Origin: Ecdyonurus torrentis
Lineage: Eukaryota > Arthropoda > Insecta > Ephemeroptera > Heptageniidae
Direction: 5' to 3'
Length of the DNA: 64,000 nucleotides
NCBI GenBank assembly: GCA_949318235.1
Contig: OX439135.1
Coordinates: 24,083,050 to 24,147,049, forward strand
The notes beneath the pieces were generated by a model. The model worked only from the letters and a program-made list of their open reading frames with translations. It was not told the origin of the DNA and ran no database searches. Shown piece after piece: positions 12,525-24,700 of the stretch; the first letter of the stretch is position 1, and each line of letters begins with the position of its first letter. A program made the translations under genes and the position numbers.

Positions 12525-12618
<94 letters not shown>
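12519..12618. repeat. (AAAT)n microsatellite
   Basis: About 100 bp of the tetranucleotide AAAT. Confidence 0.95.
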
Positions 12619-12621
<3 letters not shown>

Positions 12622-13261
12622 GTCTTTATTCAAAAAAATGGAAAAAAAAATACAAATTTTTGCAAGGTCGAGGTTTAAGCCTGACAATATGTGTGGCCCA
12701 CTCTTACACCTAACCCCAACAGAAAACATCAATGAAATTATTTGATTACATACAAAATAATAGGGAAATAATAATACTACGTAGCAAGAAAAAACATTTA
12801 CAAATATCACAAAAAAAATATATATATATAATTGTATATCGCTTTATCGAAACAGATGCAGAACAAGGTGTGGAAAAAACTAGTGAAGAAAAAGAAAAAA
12901 AAAAAAAAAAAAAAAAAGGTGTAAAAAAAACTACAAGCGAAGTAATTAATTAATTAATTCCAGTGCATAATTCAGTTACACTAATACAGATTAGAACAAT
13001 TCCACAAATAATATTGATCACATTTTTCACAACACAATTAACATTTACATGCAGTACCACACTCATTGCTACTCTTTAACTTTGCAATTTCTATGGTGAA
13101 AACCATGCACTGCAAATCTAGTCAAAATATGCCTATTTTTGAGGTTTTGATTTTCCAATTAACATTTTTAGAGGCTGGTGTATTGTAAAATGACAGGTTG
13201 ATGTCCTCAGACTTATTAACTCTTGTCTTGATAAACGTCTCAAACACAGCTAGGAGTTATA

Positions 13262-13500
13262 TACACGGAAATAATAAATTACGTTATAGTTATGCTGCAT
13301 TTATGTCATTATAGCATAAATTATGCTGAATTGAAATAACATCAATAATTATGCTGTACAACATAATATTTATGCTATGTAACATAATTGTTATGCAGCA
13401 TAAATTATGCTGTATTGAACAAATAGTGCTGAAATTTAATTATAATAATTAATTATATTAACTTTAATAACTAATAATTAATTGTAGCATAATTATTACG
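13262..13500. mobile_element. Family O element rich in TTATGCT/AGCATAA
   Basis: Starts ACACGGAAATAATAAATTACG; the interior repeats TTATGCTG and AGCATAAATTATGC in both orientations. A second copy with the same start lies at 17296. Boundaries are approximate. Confidence 0.55.
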
Positions 13501-14067
13501 TATTTATTTTTATACGTCATGAGTATAGGCTATTGATTTTAAGTAGCGTACTATAAATGGTGAACATTCCAAGATTACTTTTATTTACGTTTTTTTTTTT
13601 TTTTTACGAATATTTTATGATTTTTGTATATACATAAATACCATGCTTGAAATTCAAAAGTTGGATTCAGATTTAATATCAATTAACCTTATAGTTCAGA
13701 ATACTATAAGGTCATAATTTTAATAATATTTAAAATAAACTGAGATTATTAATTGAATTATAACGGGTTTGAAAAAAAAAAAAAAAAAATCTCTATTTTA
13801 AGACCGTTTAGTTACGCTTCTGTGTTAAGATTTTTAATTAATATACACCTGGAGTTCACGTTTAGTATTAGAGTTGTTGTTAAAAAGGTTCTTGTAACTG
13901 ATGTATATGATATTCTAAAGTGGTCCACTTCCCTTATTAAATATGAATTGAAAGTCAATAAGAGTGGATTTTTTTTTCTTTTTTTTTATTATTATGTCAC
14001 GTACTGGAAAGATGAAAAATTCGTAAGTTAAAAATTTGCTGATAACCGCGCATATTAAATTGTTCTT

Positions 14068-14374
14068 CTATAGGGTGTATACATTCATGTTAAAGTCGAC
14101 GCCATGTTGGATCACTCAATAACATGAATGGCATAGGAAAATAACTTATTTTGCCAGTTTAAAACCACTATGCAATATTTTTGAGAGCATTGATGCTGTA
14201 AATATGTTGAATTAGTATCTCAAGTATGTGAGAAAAATTACACAAACAAAAAATTAGCAGATTTTCCAAAGAAAATTGGCTTAAATGAAGTTTGTCCTAT
14301 GCTGAGCAATGTTATTCACTACTCCAGTATGGCCTCCAAGTGCAATAAATATGACGTCATGCACATACACCCTT
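14068..14374 (+). mobile_element. Family A MITE, near-complete
   Basis: TATAGGGTGTATACATTCATG at the left and ATGACGTCATGCACATACACCCT at the right. A good reference copy of about 305 bp. Confidence 0.85.
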
Positions 14375-14390
14375 CCTTGATAATACATGT

Positions 14391-14732
14391 TTAAGGGAGT
14401 AGGGTACTGACATCGGCCATTAGACTCAAACTTTTATCGTCAAAAAATCTGAAATTTTGCACAATGATATTTCAGCTTGAGACAATTTCAAACATATAAA
14501 AATTTTGGGGGGTCACCGTGCAAATTCATTCTATATGATTTTTTGAAAATTTAAGCCAATAAAATGACCCAATGTTAATTTCAATAATTATTTTATTATT
14601 TTCATAGGACGATGAAACATCTTGCAATTTTTATCACAACTAGGTGTGACCCGTAACTACACAATGACACCAAATTTAGACCCAAAACACTTCTAGTTTT
14701 TGAGATATAAGGCTGGTACCCTATTACCTTAA
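14391..14732 (+). mobile_element. Family E MITE
   Basis: Ends TTAAGGGAGTAGGGTACTG and GGCTGGTACCCTATTACCTTAA form inverted terminal repeats starting at TTAA. The interior has ATCTGAAATTTTGCACAATG, GGGGGGTCACCGTGCAAATT and GACCCAAAACACTTCTAG. Other copies: 33127, 46678 and a partial one at 28138. Confidence 0.85.
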
Positions 14733-15284
14733 TTGTGTTGAAATTGCATTTTAGATCGAACATATTTTTACGGTCACTGTTCAATTCACACCCTACTTTA
14801 TATATAAACCATTATTTGATTATACTCAAATTGATCGTGATCCGTGATCCAATATTTATTCGTACAAGCATCAAACAGCTTTACCAAATGCCTCCAATCT
14901 TGCTCCAATATCTGATTGAAAATTTAATTTTTCAGTAAAATCGGATGCGTTATAATATAATAAATAAATAATTTTTATAATTATATTAAAATAATTTAAT
15001 AATAATAATAAGTAAATTATTATTAAATTACATTATAAATAATTTGTTACTATATAATATATAAATAATTGTTTTATTTTTTATACCTCGTGTATTTTAT
15101 TTAATTATTTATTATTACTGAATGCTATTTTTTCAACATAACCTATGAACAAGTTAATTTGACATTTTTGGTTTGGTATACATGCTATATTTACTGTATA
15201 AAAATACTAATTCTGAATATTTTTAAAAAATCTATCGAGTCAAAAAAAAAAAAAAAAAGTTCCGCCACGAGATAAAACCTATTG
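14733..15284. other. AT-rich stretch, nothing recognised
   Basis: TAATA-rich sequence with no ORF or inverted repeat that I could support. Confidence 0.5.
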
Positions 15285-15525
15285 GAGTTTATCGGTTTAG
15301 CGCGCGGGGTGCTGCGGGGAAAGCTAAGGGTCCCCTAATTTAGCATTACACGCTTATGGGGAAAAACACATTTTTTTTTTGCAATTTTTGAGAAAACTAC
15401 TCCACTAATTTCGGAGAAATTTAAATGAGGAATACAAGACATAATTATACGTATTTTCAGCCATATGTTTTAAGCCATTTTTTAAGAATTTTTTAAACCG
15501 ATAATCTCCAAATTAAAGGGGGAAA
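15285..15525 (+). mobile_element. Family U fragment
   Basis: TTTATCGGTTTAGCGCGCGG, AAGCTAAGGGTCCCCTAATT, GAGAAAACTACTCCAC and ACCGATAATCTCCA match the interior of 1610-2130 and 34933-35150. Confidence 0.65.
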
Positions 15526-15754
15526 CAATTAATAATAGCCAGCAGATTTCAAGTAAAAAAAGTTTTTATTTTTAAGTATATAAACATTCGATGTTCATTT
15601 TAATATGTAATTATATAAAAAATCTAGAAATATCGATTAATTCTAATCAATACAATGCAGGTTATTTATGGTATCACAGTTACAGTTCTATTTACATATT
15701 ACAGTATTACCAAATATTTACATTTTACTGTATATAGTTTTTAATACATATTTT

Positions 15755-15938
15755 CAGTCTTGGGTTCGATTATCGTAAATACGATAACGATACTATAACG
15801 ATATCGATATTCGATTATCGAAACGTTTTAGATTAACAGTTTTATAAAAGTTATCGTTATAGATTAACAAAAATTGACGGTATTATCGTCGCATCTATAA
15901 CGATACGTTTGGCTCAAAAAATAAAAAAAAATACACAA

Positions 15939-15977
<39 letters not shown>

Positions 15978-16223
15978 CGCAGAAAATAAGAAAATATTGC
16001 CAAAAATTTAAGATTTAAATTTAAAATCAAAGGTTTACCATTGTATAGGTATAGTACAGTCATGAAGCAAGTATTTAAAAGATTTTATTTTAATAAAAAA
16101 ATATGATTTATAGTTATCGTTATCGAAAAACTATCGTTATAATATCGTTATCGTTATATAGTTTCATACTAGAATATAGTATCGTTATCGTTATAGAAAT
16201 TTTGGGTATCGAACCCAAGACTG
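15755..16223. mobile_element. hAT-type MITE with internal TATCG arrays
   Basis: Inverted termini CAGTCTTGGGTTCGAT and ATCGAACCCAAGACTG, with a perfect 8-bp duplication CATATTTT at 15747-15754 and 16224-16231. Length 469 bp. Both subterminal regions are packed with ATCGTTATCG/CGATAACGAT-type units, including a TATCGATA octamer. Non-coding; it also contains an A-rich core of about 35 bp. Confidence 0.9.
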
Positions 16224-16311
16224 CATATTTTAAATACACCGGACAAACACATATGTAACGACCCTCAATATCAAACAAATGGACCACTTGCAATAATGAA
16301 CGAACTATGAA

Positions 16312-16464
16312 CTGATAAAGTAACAACTGTTTTGAGGCCGACTATAAGCGATTTTGCTCACATTTGCTTCCGTTTCAACGTACTGCGCATGCGTAGTAAG
16401 TAGAAACGGAAGCGGATGTGAACAAAATTGCTTAAAGTCAGCCTCAAATCAGTTGTTACTTTAA
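16312..16464. mobile_element. Family I short foldback MITE
   Basis: A palindrome of about 150 bp: AGTAACAACTGTTTTGAGGC..AAGCGATTTTGCTCAC versus GTGAACAAAATTGCTTAAAG..AGTTGTTACT. The loop has ACGTACTGCGCATGCGTAG. Copies at 32456 and 34754. Confidence 0.85.
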
Positions 16465-16525
16465 ATTGAAAATAAATTTGAATATTCTTGATGATTTCTT
16501 ACGTAAACCGAAAAATAATTTTCTT

Positions 16526-16812
16526 TTAAAGGTGTATAACACCTTGAACAAAAAAAATATCTAGTATCCTAACATACCTAAATATCAACGTTGATTTGAC
16601 AGTCATTGATTTCTAATTTATTTTCCATTCACAAAATGTCAGATGCGGGCTTATGACGTCACAGCTCACGCGCAGAAACAGGCGAGCTGTGACGTCATAA
16701 ACCAGCATCTACCGTTTTGTGACTATGTAAAATAAATTAGAAATCAATGATTCTTACCAATTCAACGTTGATATTTAGGTATGTTAGGGTACAAGTTTAT
16801 TTTTTTCAACGA
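16526..16812. mobile_element. Family C foldback MITE
   Basis: Starts TTAAAGGTGTATAACACCTTG. Both arms carry AACGTTGAT, TGATTTCTAATTTATTTT and a TGACGTCA octamer (16654 and 16690). The right end is degenerate. Confidence 0.85.
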
Positions 16813-16978
16813 ATTTAATGCATATTTCTTATGGGACTTTTTTTTTTTTTTTTGTTACACGTTGCACCAATTAAAAACATTTCATTGCAAGTGGTCCATT
16901 TTACAATAAATACAGTACAATAATAATAATCGTAATATACAATATTATAGAGAGTGTGCTGTATAACAAAATGCATAC

Positions 16979-17168
16979 TGACTGTTTGTGTTTACTCAAA
17001 ATGCGGAAAAGGAAATGGCCGAAAGAGGAAACCACGTGACGGTAAAAGTGGGAGAAAAGTTGGTGCCAGCAGCAAGCTAGGCCTGAGCTACCTCCCACTT
17101 TTACCGTCACGTGGTTTCCTCTTCCGACACTTCCTTTTCCGCATTTTGAGTAAACATCAGCAGTCATT
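16979..17168. mobile_element. Family J hairpin element
   Basis: Arms ACTCAAAATGCGGAAAAGGA and its complement flank CACGTGACGGTAAAAGTGGG and its complement, so each arm holds an E-box CACGTG. The loop contains GCCAGCAGCAAGCTAGGCCT. A second copy lies at 63690. Confidence 0.85.
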
Positions 17169-17295
17169 ATGTAGGGCAGTTTTTTTTTTATGATTTCAGT
17201 AGCATTTTTATTGATTACAATAAAATTTATGCTATATCAAAGCTATAATAATTATGATTGTAAAGCATAACATATGCTCTGTACGATCATAATTA

Positions 17296-17556
17296 TTTAT
17301 GCACACGGAAAGAATAAATTACGTAATTTATGCTGCATTTATGTCAGTATAGCATAAATTATTCTAATTTAGAACAACATAAATATTTATGCTATTTATG
17401 CTATGTAACACAGTTATTATACAGTATAGCATGAATTACGCTGTATTGAACAAATTATGCTGAAAATTAGTTATTTTTGTCCGTGCACCTGTAAAATAGC
17501 AATATTTATGCTATACAACATAATAGCATAAATTACGTGAATGCTTTTATCCATGT
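17296..17556. mobile_element. Family O element rich in TTATGCT/AGCATAA
   Basis: Starts GCACACGGAAAGAATAAATT and shows the same dense AGCATAAATTA/TTATGCT motifs as 13262-13500. The end near 17550 reads ATAAATTACGTGAATGC. Confidence 0.55.
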
Positions 17557-17801
17557 GTATATAAAAATTAAGTACTACTCTATTCTATACAATGAAGAAT
17601 ATAATAATAATTAATAAAAGTTGATAATTTTTACTAAACATCTAATTTTAATATATTATAATAAAGAAATTGAGTTCTTTTTACATTTTTTTTTTAATAA
17701 TTTTTTGTCATGTTTTTATTGACAATGGATGTTACTAACGTAAAGCGCTAGCAATACACATGAATGGTGTGGAGAAAGAGGTCATTGACATACAAATTTC
17801 T

Positions 17802-18098
17802 TATAGACCCATTGCACATCCTTGCACTTTGTCGCCATGTTTGTGGTGCCTAATGCATTTGTCCAGCATAGGGGAAACATCATTTCTCCTAATTTTTCAC
17901 ATAAAAAGAGTTTATTTCATCTGAACCAATTTTTCACATATTCTTCGAGCTTATTAGGAGCTAGAAATAAGGCTTTGATTGAGGTTTGAAGCTTCTTTTG
18001 CTATTAAAAAAATAAAAACGATGTTTTTTCCAATGCTGGCCTATGTATTCCTGACCAACATAATGGCGGCTCTTAAATATGAGTGCAACCGGTCTATA
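17802..18098 (-). mobile_element. Family A2 MITE
   Basis: Starts TATAGACCCATTGCACATCC and ends GAGTGCAACCGGTCTATA; the reverse orientation of the 7194 and 10489 copies. Confidence 0.85.
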
Positions 18099-18562
18099 AG
18101 TTATTATAAATTACAAAAAAAAAAAAAAAAAAAAAAAAAAATTAAAAAGAATAATTAAAAAAAATTACCTTATGAATGAGAATGAGAGATATAATACAAT
18201 ATTCAAATTTTATACAGTATAATATTTGAGTGGAAAAAAAAAATAATATTAACAACCAAACTGAAATATATCTAATTAAAAAAATGCATGGATAATTTAA
18301 AAAACTACGTATCAGTTTACTAACTTTTAATATAGCATCAGTATTATGATTCATTTGGAAAAGTCACTCACTATATTTATAAGTAAAAATTACTAATAGT
18401 TATAAAAAAAAAAGTTCTAAAAACCTTGATGTTGATTCAAGTTGCGAGATCAATTTTTTATTGCTATCTTTAATTATACTAGAAATAATTCATTATATCA
18501 ATAATTTATATTCTGCTTGACACGTTAAAGAAAAAAAAACTTAAATTTTACATAACATACTG

Positions 18563-18892
18563 AGCTAAGGTGGGAAATCTGGTACTGCGGGATTTGACTA
18601 AAAAATTGTAAAGAAAGAAAAATCTGCAATTTTGCACAGTGATACATTAGGATAAGGTATTTTCAAAAATGTAAAAAAATTGGGGGGTCACCATGCTAGA
18701 TTTTGAATTATGAAGTTTTAGTCCCATAAGAGACCATGTTAATTTCATTAATTATTTTCTTTCTTATCTGATAGTCACGGGTTCTGAAAATTTTATGATA
18801 GGTAGCTGTTACTGTTAACTTTCAAATGGCGTCATAAAGTTTGCAAGTTTTCTTTTTAGATTTTGAGATACAAGACATCTGAATACAATCCT
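18563..18892 (+). mobile_element. Family E2 MITE
   Basis: AAATCTGGTACTGCGGGATT, TTTTGCACAGTGATACATTAGG, GGGGGGTCACCATG, GATAGTCACGGGTTCTG and GATACAAGACATCTGAATAC match 29510-29887. Related to family E by the GAAATTTTGCACA/GGGGTCAC core. Confidence 0.75.
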
Positions 18893-19367
18893 TTTTCTCC
18901 CCACAAATTTTTTAACCACACCTTAAACTTCTTCTAATCTTCTTAAAAAAAATTGGTTTCTTTACTTTTTGTGCACATTCGTAATTGTTTTCATATTTTG
19001 TTTACAAAATACAACGCAAAATGAAAGCCAACGGTTTACTTCTATAGTTAAAGGGCTCTTGTATTTCCATAGAGTCCTTCTAATTTTTTTATTACATTTT
19101 TTTTGTCATTTTATGCATTTGTATGAAATTATATTTGATTAAATATTTCTGTACTAGTTACCGTCACGCAAGGAATATTTTTATTGTTATAATTATTACT
19201 AACAACCCTTATAGAAGTACGATTTAAAAATTAAAAAAAACAAACAACAAGTTGCGTCATGACCCCCCCCCCCCCCCCTTCCCCCCCAATAATTTCTAAT
19301 AGCCAGGAAGAACTTAAGTTTGTATTATCGCCCTTATATATCACTAATTTCAAATAGCACTTCTTGG
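18893..19367. other. Non-genic stretch
   Basis: AT-rich sequence with a C17-type run at about 19262-19278. No feature recognised. Confidence 0.5.
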
Positions 19368-19766
19368 TTAAGGGGGTAGGTGACCGACTGATATCTCGCA
19401 AACTAGGACGGTTGCGAATAATAATAATAACACAAAGTTAAAGAAGAAATTTTACTTAACAATTTAGTTATGTCAAATATGTGAAATCACGATCAAATAT
19501 TTAAGTTATTACACTTTAAAGATAACATGTAAATGTGGAAATTTAAATTTGAGCGGGAAAGTTTAGTCAAATTAGAAACTTTTTTACAATTAAAAATATC
19601 ATTAAAATTTTTTAGGCATAAAATAATATATTTTAAATTTACTTTATTTTATTTGAAAATTATAATGTATGTTTAATTGGAATTAAAGCATGTACAAAAA
19701 ATTATTGTGAAAATATAGTTCTTCTTTTAGCGATTTCCGGTCCAAGTCGGTCCCCCACCGCCTTAA
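19368..19766 (+). mobile_element. Family F MITE
   Basis: Ends TTAAGGGGGTAGGTGACCGA and GTCGGTCCCCCACCGCCTTAA are inverted repeats starting at TTAA. The interior has AGGACGGTTGCG and GCGATTTCCGGTCCAAG. Copies at 20652 and 26675 (reverse). Confidence 0.85.
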
Positions 19767-20344
19767 ATACACGATTTCTTAAGAACAATCGAAAATTTAT
19801 AATATCTCATAGGTAAATTTGGAGCCATTTTTTGAAAGAAAGAAAAAAAAAAAAAAAAAACTACCAGTCATTTTTTTTTAGTCAAACCCTTGTAGTACCT
19901 TCAATTTTAAAACAATATTAAAAAAATTTATTTATATAAGATTTTTTTATAATTATAAAATAAATAATATAATGATCATGTAAAAAAAAAAAAAAAAAAA
20001 ATCACATTAGCTCACAAGTTTATTTAGAATGCAAAGCATGTCCGATCGGACATTGAGAAAAAGAAGAAAAGTTCATTTTACTGAACTTGTCATTTCCACA
20101 AATCAATGGTTGACAATGAATTATATTTTAGGCCATTGTTTTTAAACAATTTTTTATGATATATTTACAAATAAAAATAAAAAAGCTAATTTTAACTTAC
20201 ATACTCAATACTACTACAACCAATTTACTTAGGTACAAATTATTAAAGCAATTTTAGCTAACCTAGCTAAAATTTTATTTAAGCTAAAAATATACAAATG
20301 ATCAAGTTATTTTAACTACCAATTCAATTCAAAAACGTCGTTTA
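19767..20344. other. AT-rich stretch, nothing recognised
   Basis: Contains two A runs (near 19840 and 19981) and no supported feature. Confidence 0.5.
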
Positions 20345-20655
20345 TTAAAGGCATAGAACACCTTGAACAAAAAAGTTGCGTAATATCCTAACAAACCAGA
20401 AAATCAACGTTGATTTGGCTGGCGAGTAATTGATTTCTAATTTTTTTCCATTCACAAAATGCCGCTGCCAGTCACTGACGTCACAGCTCGCCTGGTCCAC
20501 GCGCAAGTAAACTGGGAGACGTCAGTGACCGGCAGCGGGATTTTGTGAATGGAAAATAAACTAGAAATCAATGACTCCGGCCAAATCAACGTTGATTTTC
20601 AGTTTTTTTAGGATATTACGCAACTTTTTTTGTTCAAAGTGTTCTACGCCTTTAA
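20345..20655. mobile_element. Family C foldback MITE
   Basis: TTAAAGGCATAGAACACCTTG at the left and GTGTTCTACGCCTTTAA at the right. A long palindrome with GCCGCTGCCAGTCACTGACG in the left arm. It shares its right TTAA with the following family F copy. Confidence 0.9.
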
Positions 20656-20984
20656 GTTAGTAGGTGACCGACTGATATCTTGCAAACTAGGACGGTTGCG
20701 ATCTACAATATAAACACTAAGTAAAGAAGAAATGTTACTTAAATTACGACAAACATTTGAAAACACGTTCAAATATTTAAGTTATCTTACTTTTAAGATT
20801 ACATGCAAATGTGGATATTCAAATTTGAGCGACAAATTTTAAGCAAATTAGAAACTTTTTTAAAACTAAAAAATGTTATTAAAAATTTTTTCGGAACAAG
20901 AATTTTTTTTTTTTAATTTTCTCGATTTTATTTTAAATTTATAGTATTTGTTTTGCTGGGAATAAAAAATGTAAATAAACAAAA

Positions 20985-21026
<42 letters not shown>

Positions 21027-21083
21027 GAAAATATAGTTTTTCTTTTAACGATTTCCGGTCCAAGTCGGTCACCCTCTACATAA
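20652..21083 (+). mobile_element. Family F MITE
   Basis: TTAAGTTAGTAGGTGACCGA at the left; TTTCCGGTCCAAGTCGGTCA near the right. It contains a long A run at about 20984-21024. Confidence 0.85.
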
Positions 21084-21411
21084 AGGCAAAAAGTAAGGCA
21101 AGATTTTCTATTTTATTCTTAACCTTTTTAAATAATGAAATACATAAAATTTGACATACGTATTTAAACAAACTACCATTGAATTTTATTAAATATTTTT
21201 TGATTATTTCTTGCATCTTATTATTCTTCATTATTATTATTATTATTCTGACAGTAATTTTTTTTTATCGCTTTTTTTTTGTAGCTTTGAAACAATAATT
21301 AAAACAGTGTTCCAAATAGTCAGAAAATTTTGCCTTCAATGAAAAATCGATTTTTTTTTTTAAACTAATTTACAACTCGCAATAGAATTTTTTTTCATTG
21401 TTACTCACCAA

Positions 21412-21416
<5 letters not shown>

Positions 21417-21477
<61 letters not shown>
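21417..21477. repeat. Poly-A run of about 60
   Basis: One of more than a dozen long A/T homopolymers in this window. The surrounding 21084-21700 has no other recognisable feature. Confidence 0.9.
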
Positions 21478-21478
<1 letters not shown>

Positions 21479-21714
21479 CAAATGTAATGCAAGTAGTGTA
21501 TTGCACCTAAAATTTGGAACCATGGTATGGCTTTATTATGGCAAATGGCTTTTTTTTTTTTAGTACCAATATGATTGACTTATAAGAGTAATTCCTTGCA
21601 TACAATTTTAAAAATTAATAATTTTTCATAAGTACATAAAACTAATTGATAATTATTATAAAAAGTAAATAACAAATTCTGAAAATAAATTTTTAAATCA
21701 TAATACGTATTAAA

Positions 21715-21720
21715 TTTATT
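21715..21720 (-). promoter_or_regulatory. Candidate polyadenylation signal of the zinc-finger gene
   Basis: AATAAA on the minus strand, 56 nt downstream of the stop codon at 21776. Confidence 0.5.
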
Positions 21721-21775
21721 ATTTACAATAACAAAATAAAAATAAAATTTCAACTGGATTCAACGACCACTCACT

Positions 21776-24700
21776 TTAAGCTGCATTCCAGATCTGCAGA
21801 TCTACAGTCGAGGGATGATCCGACTGAATCCCGAGGATCACTTCAGGTTGTTGACTGGTTATTTTACCTTGGGTCTTAGCTTTACTTGTTCTTGGTGTTT
21901 TGGTGGCTTTAATCTTAGGTATCTTGGGTTCTAAATGTCGCTTTCTGAAACATCAAATACACAAACTATATTAAAGGCATAGAACTTGTTCATCAAAAAA
22001 CTTGTCTAATATTATAATTTATTACTAACATTTCTTTAAAGGCGTAGAACACCTTGAACAAAAAAGTTGAATAATATCCTAACAAACCTGAAAATCAACG
22101 TTGATTTGGCCAAAGTCATTGATTTCTAATTTATTTTACATTCACAAAATGCCACTAGCGGTCACTGACGTCACAGCTTGCTTGTTTTACACGCGCGTGG
22201 ACGTGAGCTGTGACATCAGTGACCGCTCGTGCCATTTTGCGAATGTAAAATAAATTAGAAATCAATGACTCCAGACAAATCAATGTTGATATTTAGCTAT
22301 GTTAGGATATTAGACATGGTATTTGATTACCCAACCAAAACCCACAATAAACTACGCCTTTAAGTTATCAAGAAAAATAAACCATTGTGGTTAGGTAGAA
22401 TAAATTAGAAAGAAAGAGAAACCAGCAAGAGTCTTACCCAGGGTCATGAGCTCCTGTGTTATTGCCCTATACTAAAAACGAACCCTTGTTGATGTAGTTC
22501 AAATTTTCACCGCAACAATCAACATGTAAAATGTAAGTGGCGCTGTAGTCTGTGTGTGAATTTTAAAATTCACACACAGACTACAGCGCCACTTTTATAC
22601 GCAATTTTGTATTCTTGCATTTTTGTGGCGAAAATTTGAATTACATCATTAAGGGATCGTTTTTTCAACAATAGCTTCCTATCCTGTTTATATATCCATG
22701 GTCTTACCATAGTGAAAAGAGTACCATAATTCTACCCCTCCCCCCTCTTATTTGATACTAGAATGTTACAGAAAGGTGGCTTTACCACCCCATAAATGAT
22801 TGCTAATCTATACTGTGACTGACCTGTGATTTTTGAGGGTGGTGGACTGAGTGAATCCTTTGCCGCAGACCTCGCAGGTGTAAGGTCTGATTCCGTTGTG
22901 TATTCTCTCGTGCCTGATGATGTGGGAGACGTGGGAGAAAGCTTTGCCACACGTGCCGCACATGTAAGGCTTCTCCTTTGTGTGGATCCTGCAACATTTG
23001 GTCAAGCAACAACACGTTAACTTTATACATACTTGCTTGGAAATTTAGACCCTAGTATAATGAACTTCAAAGCATTTTAATTCTACATATATTTTAATGT
23101 GAGGGTGCTCTATTATTAAGTCTAATGTCATAATAACCTTCCTTCCTTCCTTCCTTTTTTTTTTTTTTTTTTTTTTTTTTTCCCCTAATATATAGGGCAT
23201 TATATATTTATACATGAAAGTTTTTTTGTTTTCAATTTTTTCCCCTAGGCCTCAATGAGAACAGTTTAAATCGATGGCTCCGCAGAAAACTGGACTATCT
23301 ACAGTCTCCTCGCACCTCAAATTTGGCACATCTGCACTCTCCGCCTCTCCCTAATTTGAAGCATCTCTTACCAGTGCTCCATTACAGATGCTGCAATTTA
23401 AGGAGAGGCGGAGAGCGCAGATGTTCCAAATTTGAAGCGCGCGTAGACTAGTTTAGTTTTACGCAGAGCCATCGGTATACGTTGATTTATTTATTATTTT
23501 AATCATATTTTAAATGTGTTTTTCTCAAGCACTGTAGTTTCTCTTGTCATATTAATATTTTAAATGACCTGCTATGTTTTTATCAAACACCAAATGAGAT
23601 TATCTATCAGAAAACCTACCTTAAATGCACCATGAGGTCAGCCTTCTTATAGAATGCTTTACAACAATCTGGACAAATGTGATTTCTTTCTTTAAGATGA
23701 TCTCGCTTTAAATGCTCCTGAAACAACAAACATCAAGTTTTATTTGTGTTATTATCTCTTGAATTAAAATAATAATTTATCCTAAAAATAAGTAATTTTT
23801 GTTCTCATCTAAAATACTTAGGGTTAAGGGGGAATGGGTCATGTAGCAGTTCAGGCAGGTGGCGCTGAGATCGAATTTATGTTTAAAAAATTTTTAAACC
23901 ATATTCTGAGATGTTTAAGAAGTTTTAAACCAGTGGGTGCCCTAGATAAATATCTAAGCTTTAAGTCAAAACAATAAAAACCAAGATATTTTATTTCATT
24001 CAGTTTTTGAATGTGACGGAAGGAGTTGAAAATGAGCTCACCATTTAATTTTTTTACTTCACATTCAAAAACTGAACCAAATAAAATATCTTAGTTTTTA
24101 TTGTTTTGACTTAAAGCTAAGATGTGTATCTAGGGCACCCACTGGTTTAAAACTTCTTAAACACCTCAGAATATGGTTAAAAAAATTATTAAACATAAAT
24201 TTGATCTCAGTGCCACCTGCATGAACTGCTACAGGCCTTAAGTATCACTTTAATTGTGTGTACCTGGGTTTTGCAACCTTTTCATGAATTTTGGTTCTTT
24301 AAAGTTTAAATACAGTACAATATTAATCCAAACTTTTTCTTTCATTTTCTTTATAAAAAAATTAATTGCGAAAAAAAAAAAAAAAAAAAAAAAAAAACTA
24401 CCAGATCTATCACCATTTTATTGCACTATTTTATCATGAAATATAAATTTATTGCTCTAAAATGATCATAAACATTATTGCCACAGACACTGAAAGTTCA
24501 ATATGCAATCAATTTTATTGTATGAAATTTTAATACTAGATATTTCACTGAAAAATTATAATTGCCATAATAAAAGGGTAATAACAGTTATTTTATATGA
24601 GTAATAATAATAATAATAAGTAATAAGATTGCCTTTATAACTAGCCCAAGACAGTATTTAAAGGCCTTGTCAACTTACTTTTTTATCATTTAGAATTTAG

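Larger units (their letters stand above)
11355..13261. other. Non-genic stretch with microsatellites and one GC-normal island
   Basis: Contains (AT)n at about 11607, a (GT)n-(AT)n run at 11914-12022 and (AAAT)n at 12519-12618. The 12250-12480 segment has balanced base composition, unlike its surroundings, and a minus-strand frame that continues into the AAAT repeat. I cannot assign it to a family. 12880-12917 is an A run. Confidence 0.5.
16266..16905. mobile_element. Family V element split by two nested MITEs
   Basis: Ends ATGGACCACTTGCAATAATG and TTCATTGCAAGTGGTCCAT are inverted repeats. Host sequence (CGAAC, TTGAATATTCTTGATG, TTTAATGCATATTTCTTATG, ACACGTTGC) resumes around a family I copy and a family C copy. 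Confidence 0.75.

Noticed and set aside
15755..16223. CRISPR-like array (regular TATCGTTA repeats)
   Set aside because: Repeats are very short, irregularly spaced, in both orientations, and enclosed by hAT ends with a target duplication in a eukaryotic genome.
16901..17193. Overlapping open frames of 79 and 88 residues on both strands
   Set aside because: Both are produced by the two complementary arms of the family J hairpin, so they mirror each other and have no independent support.
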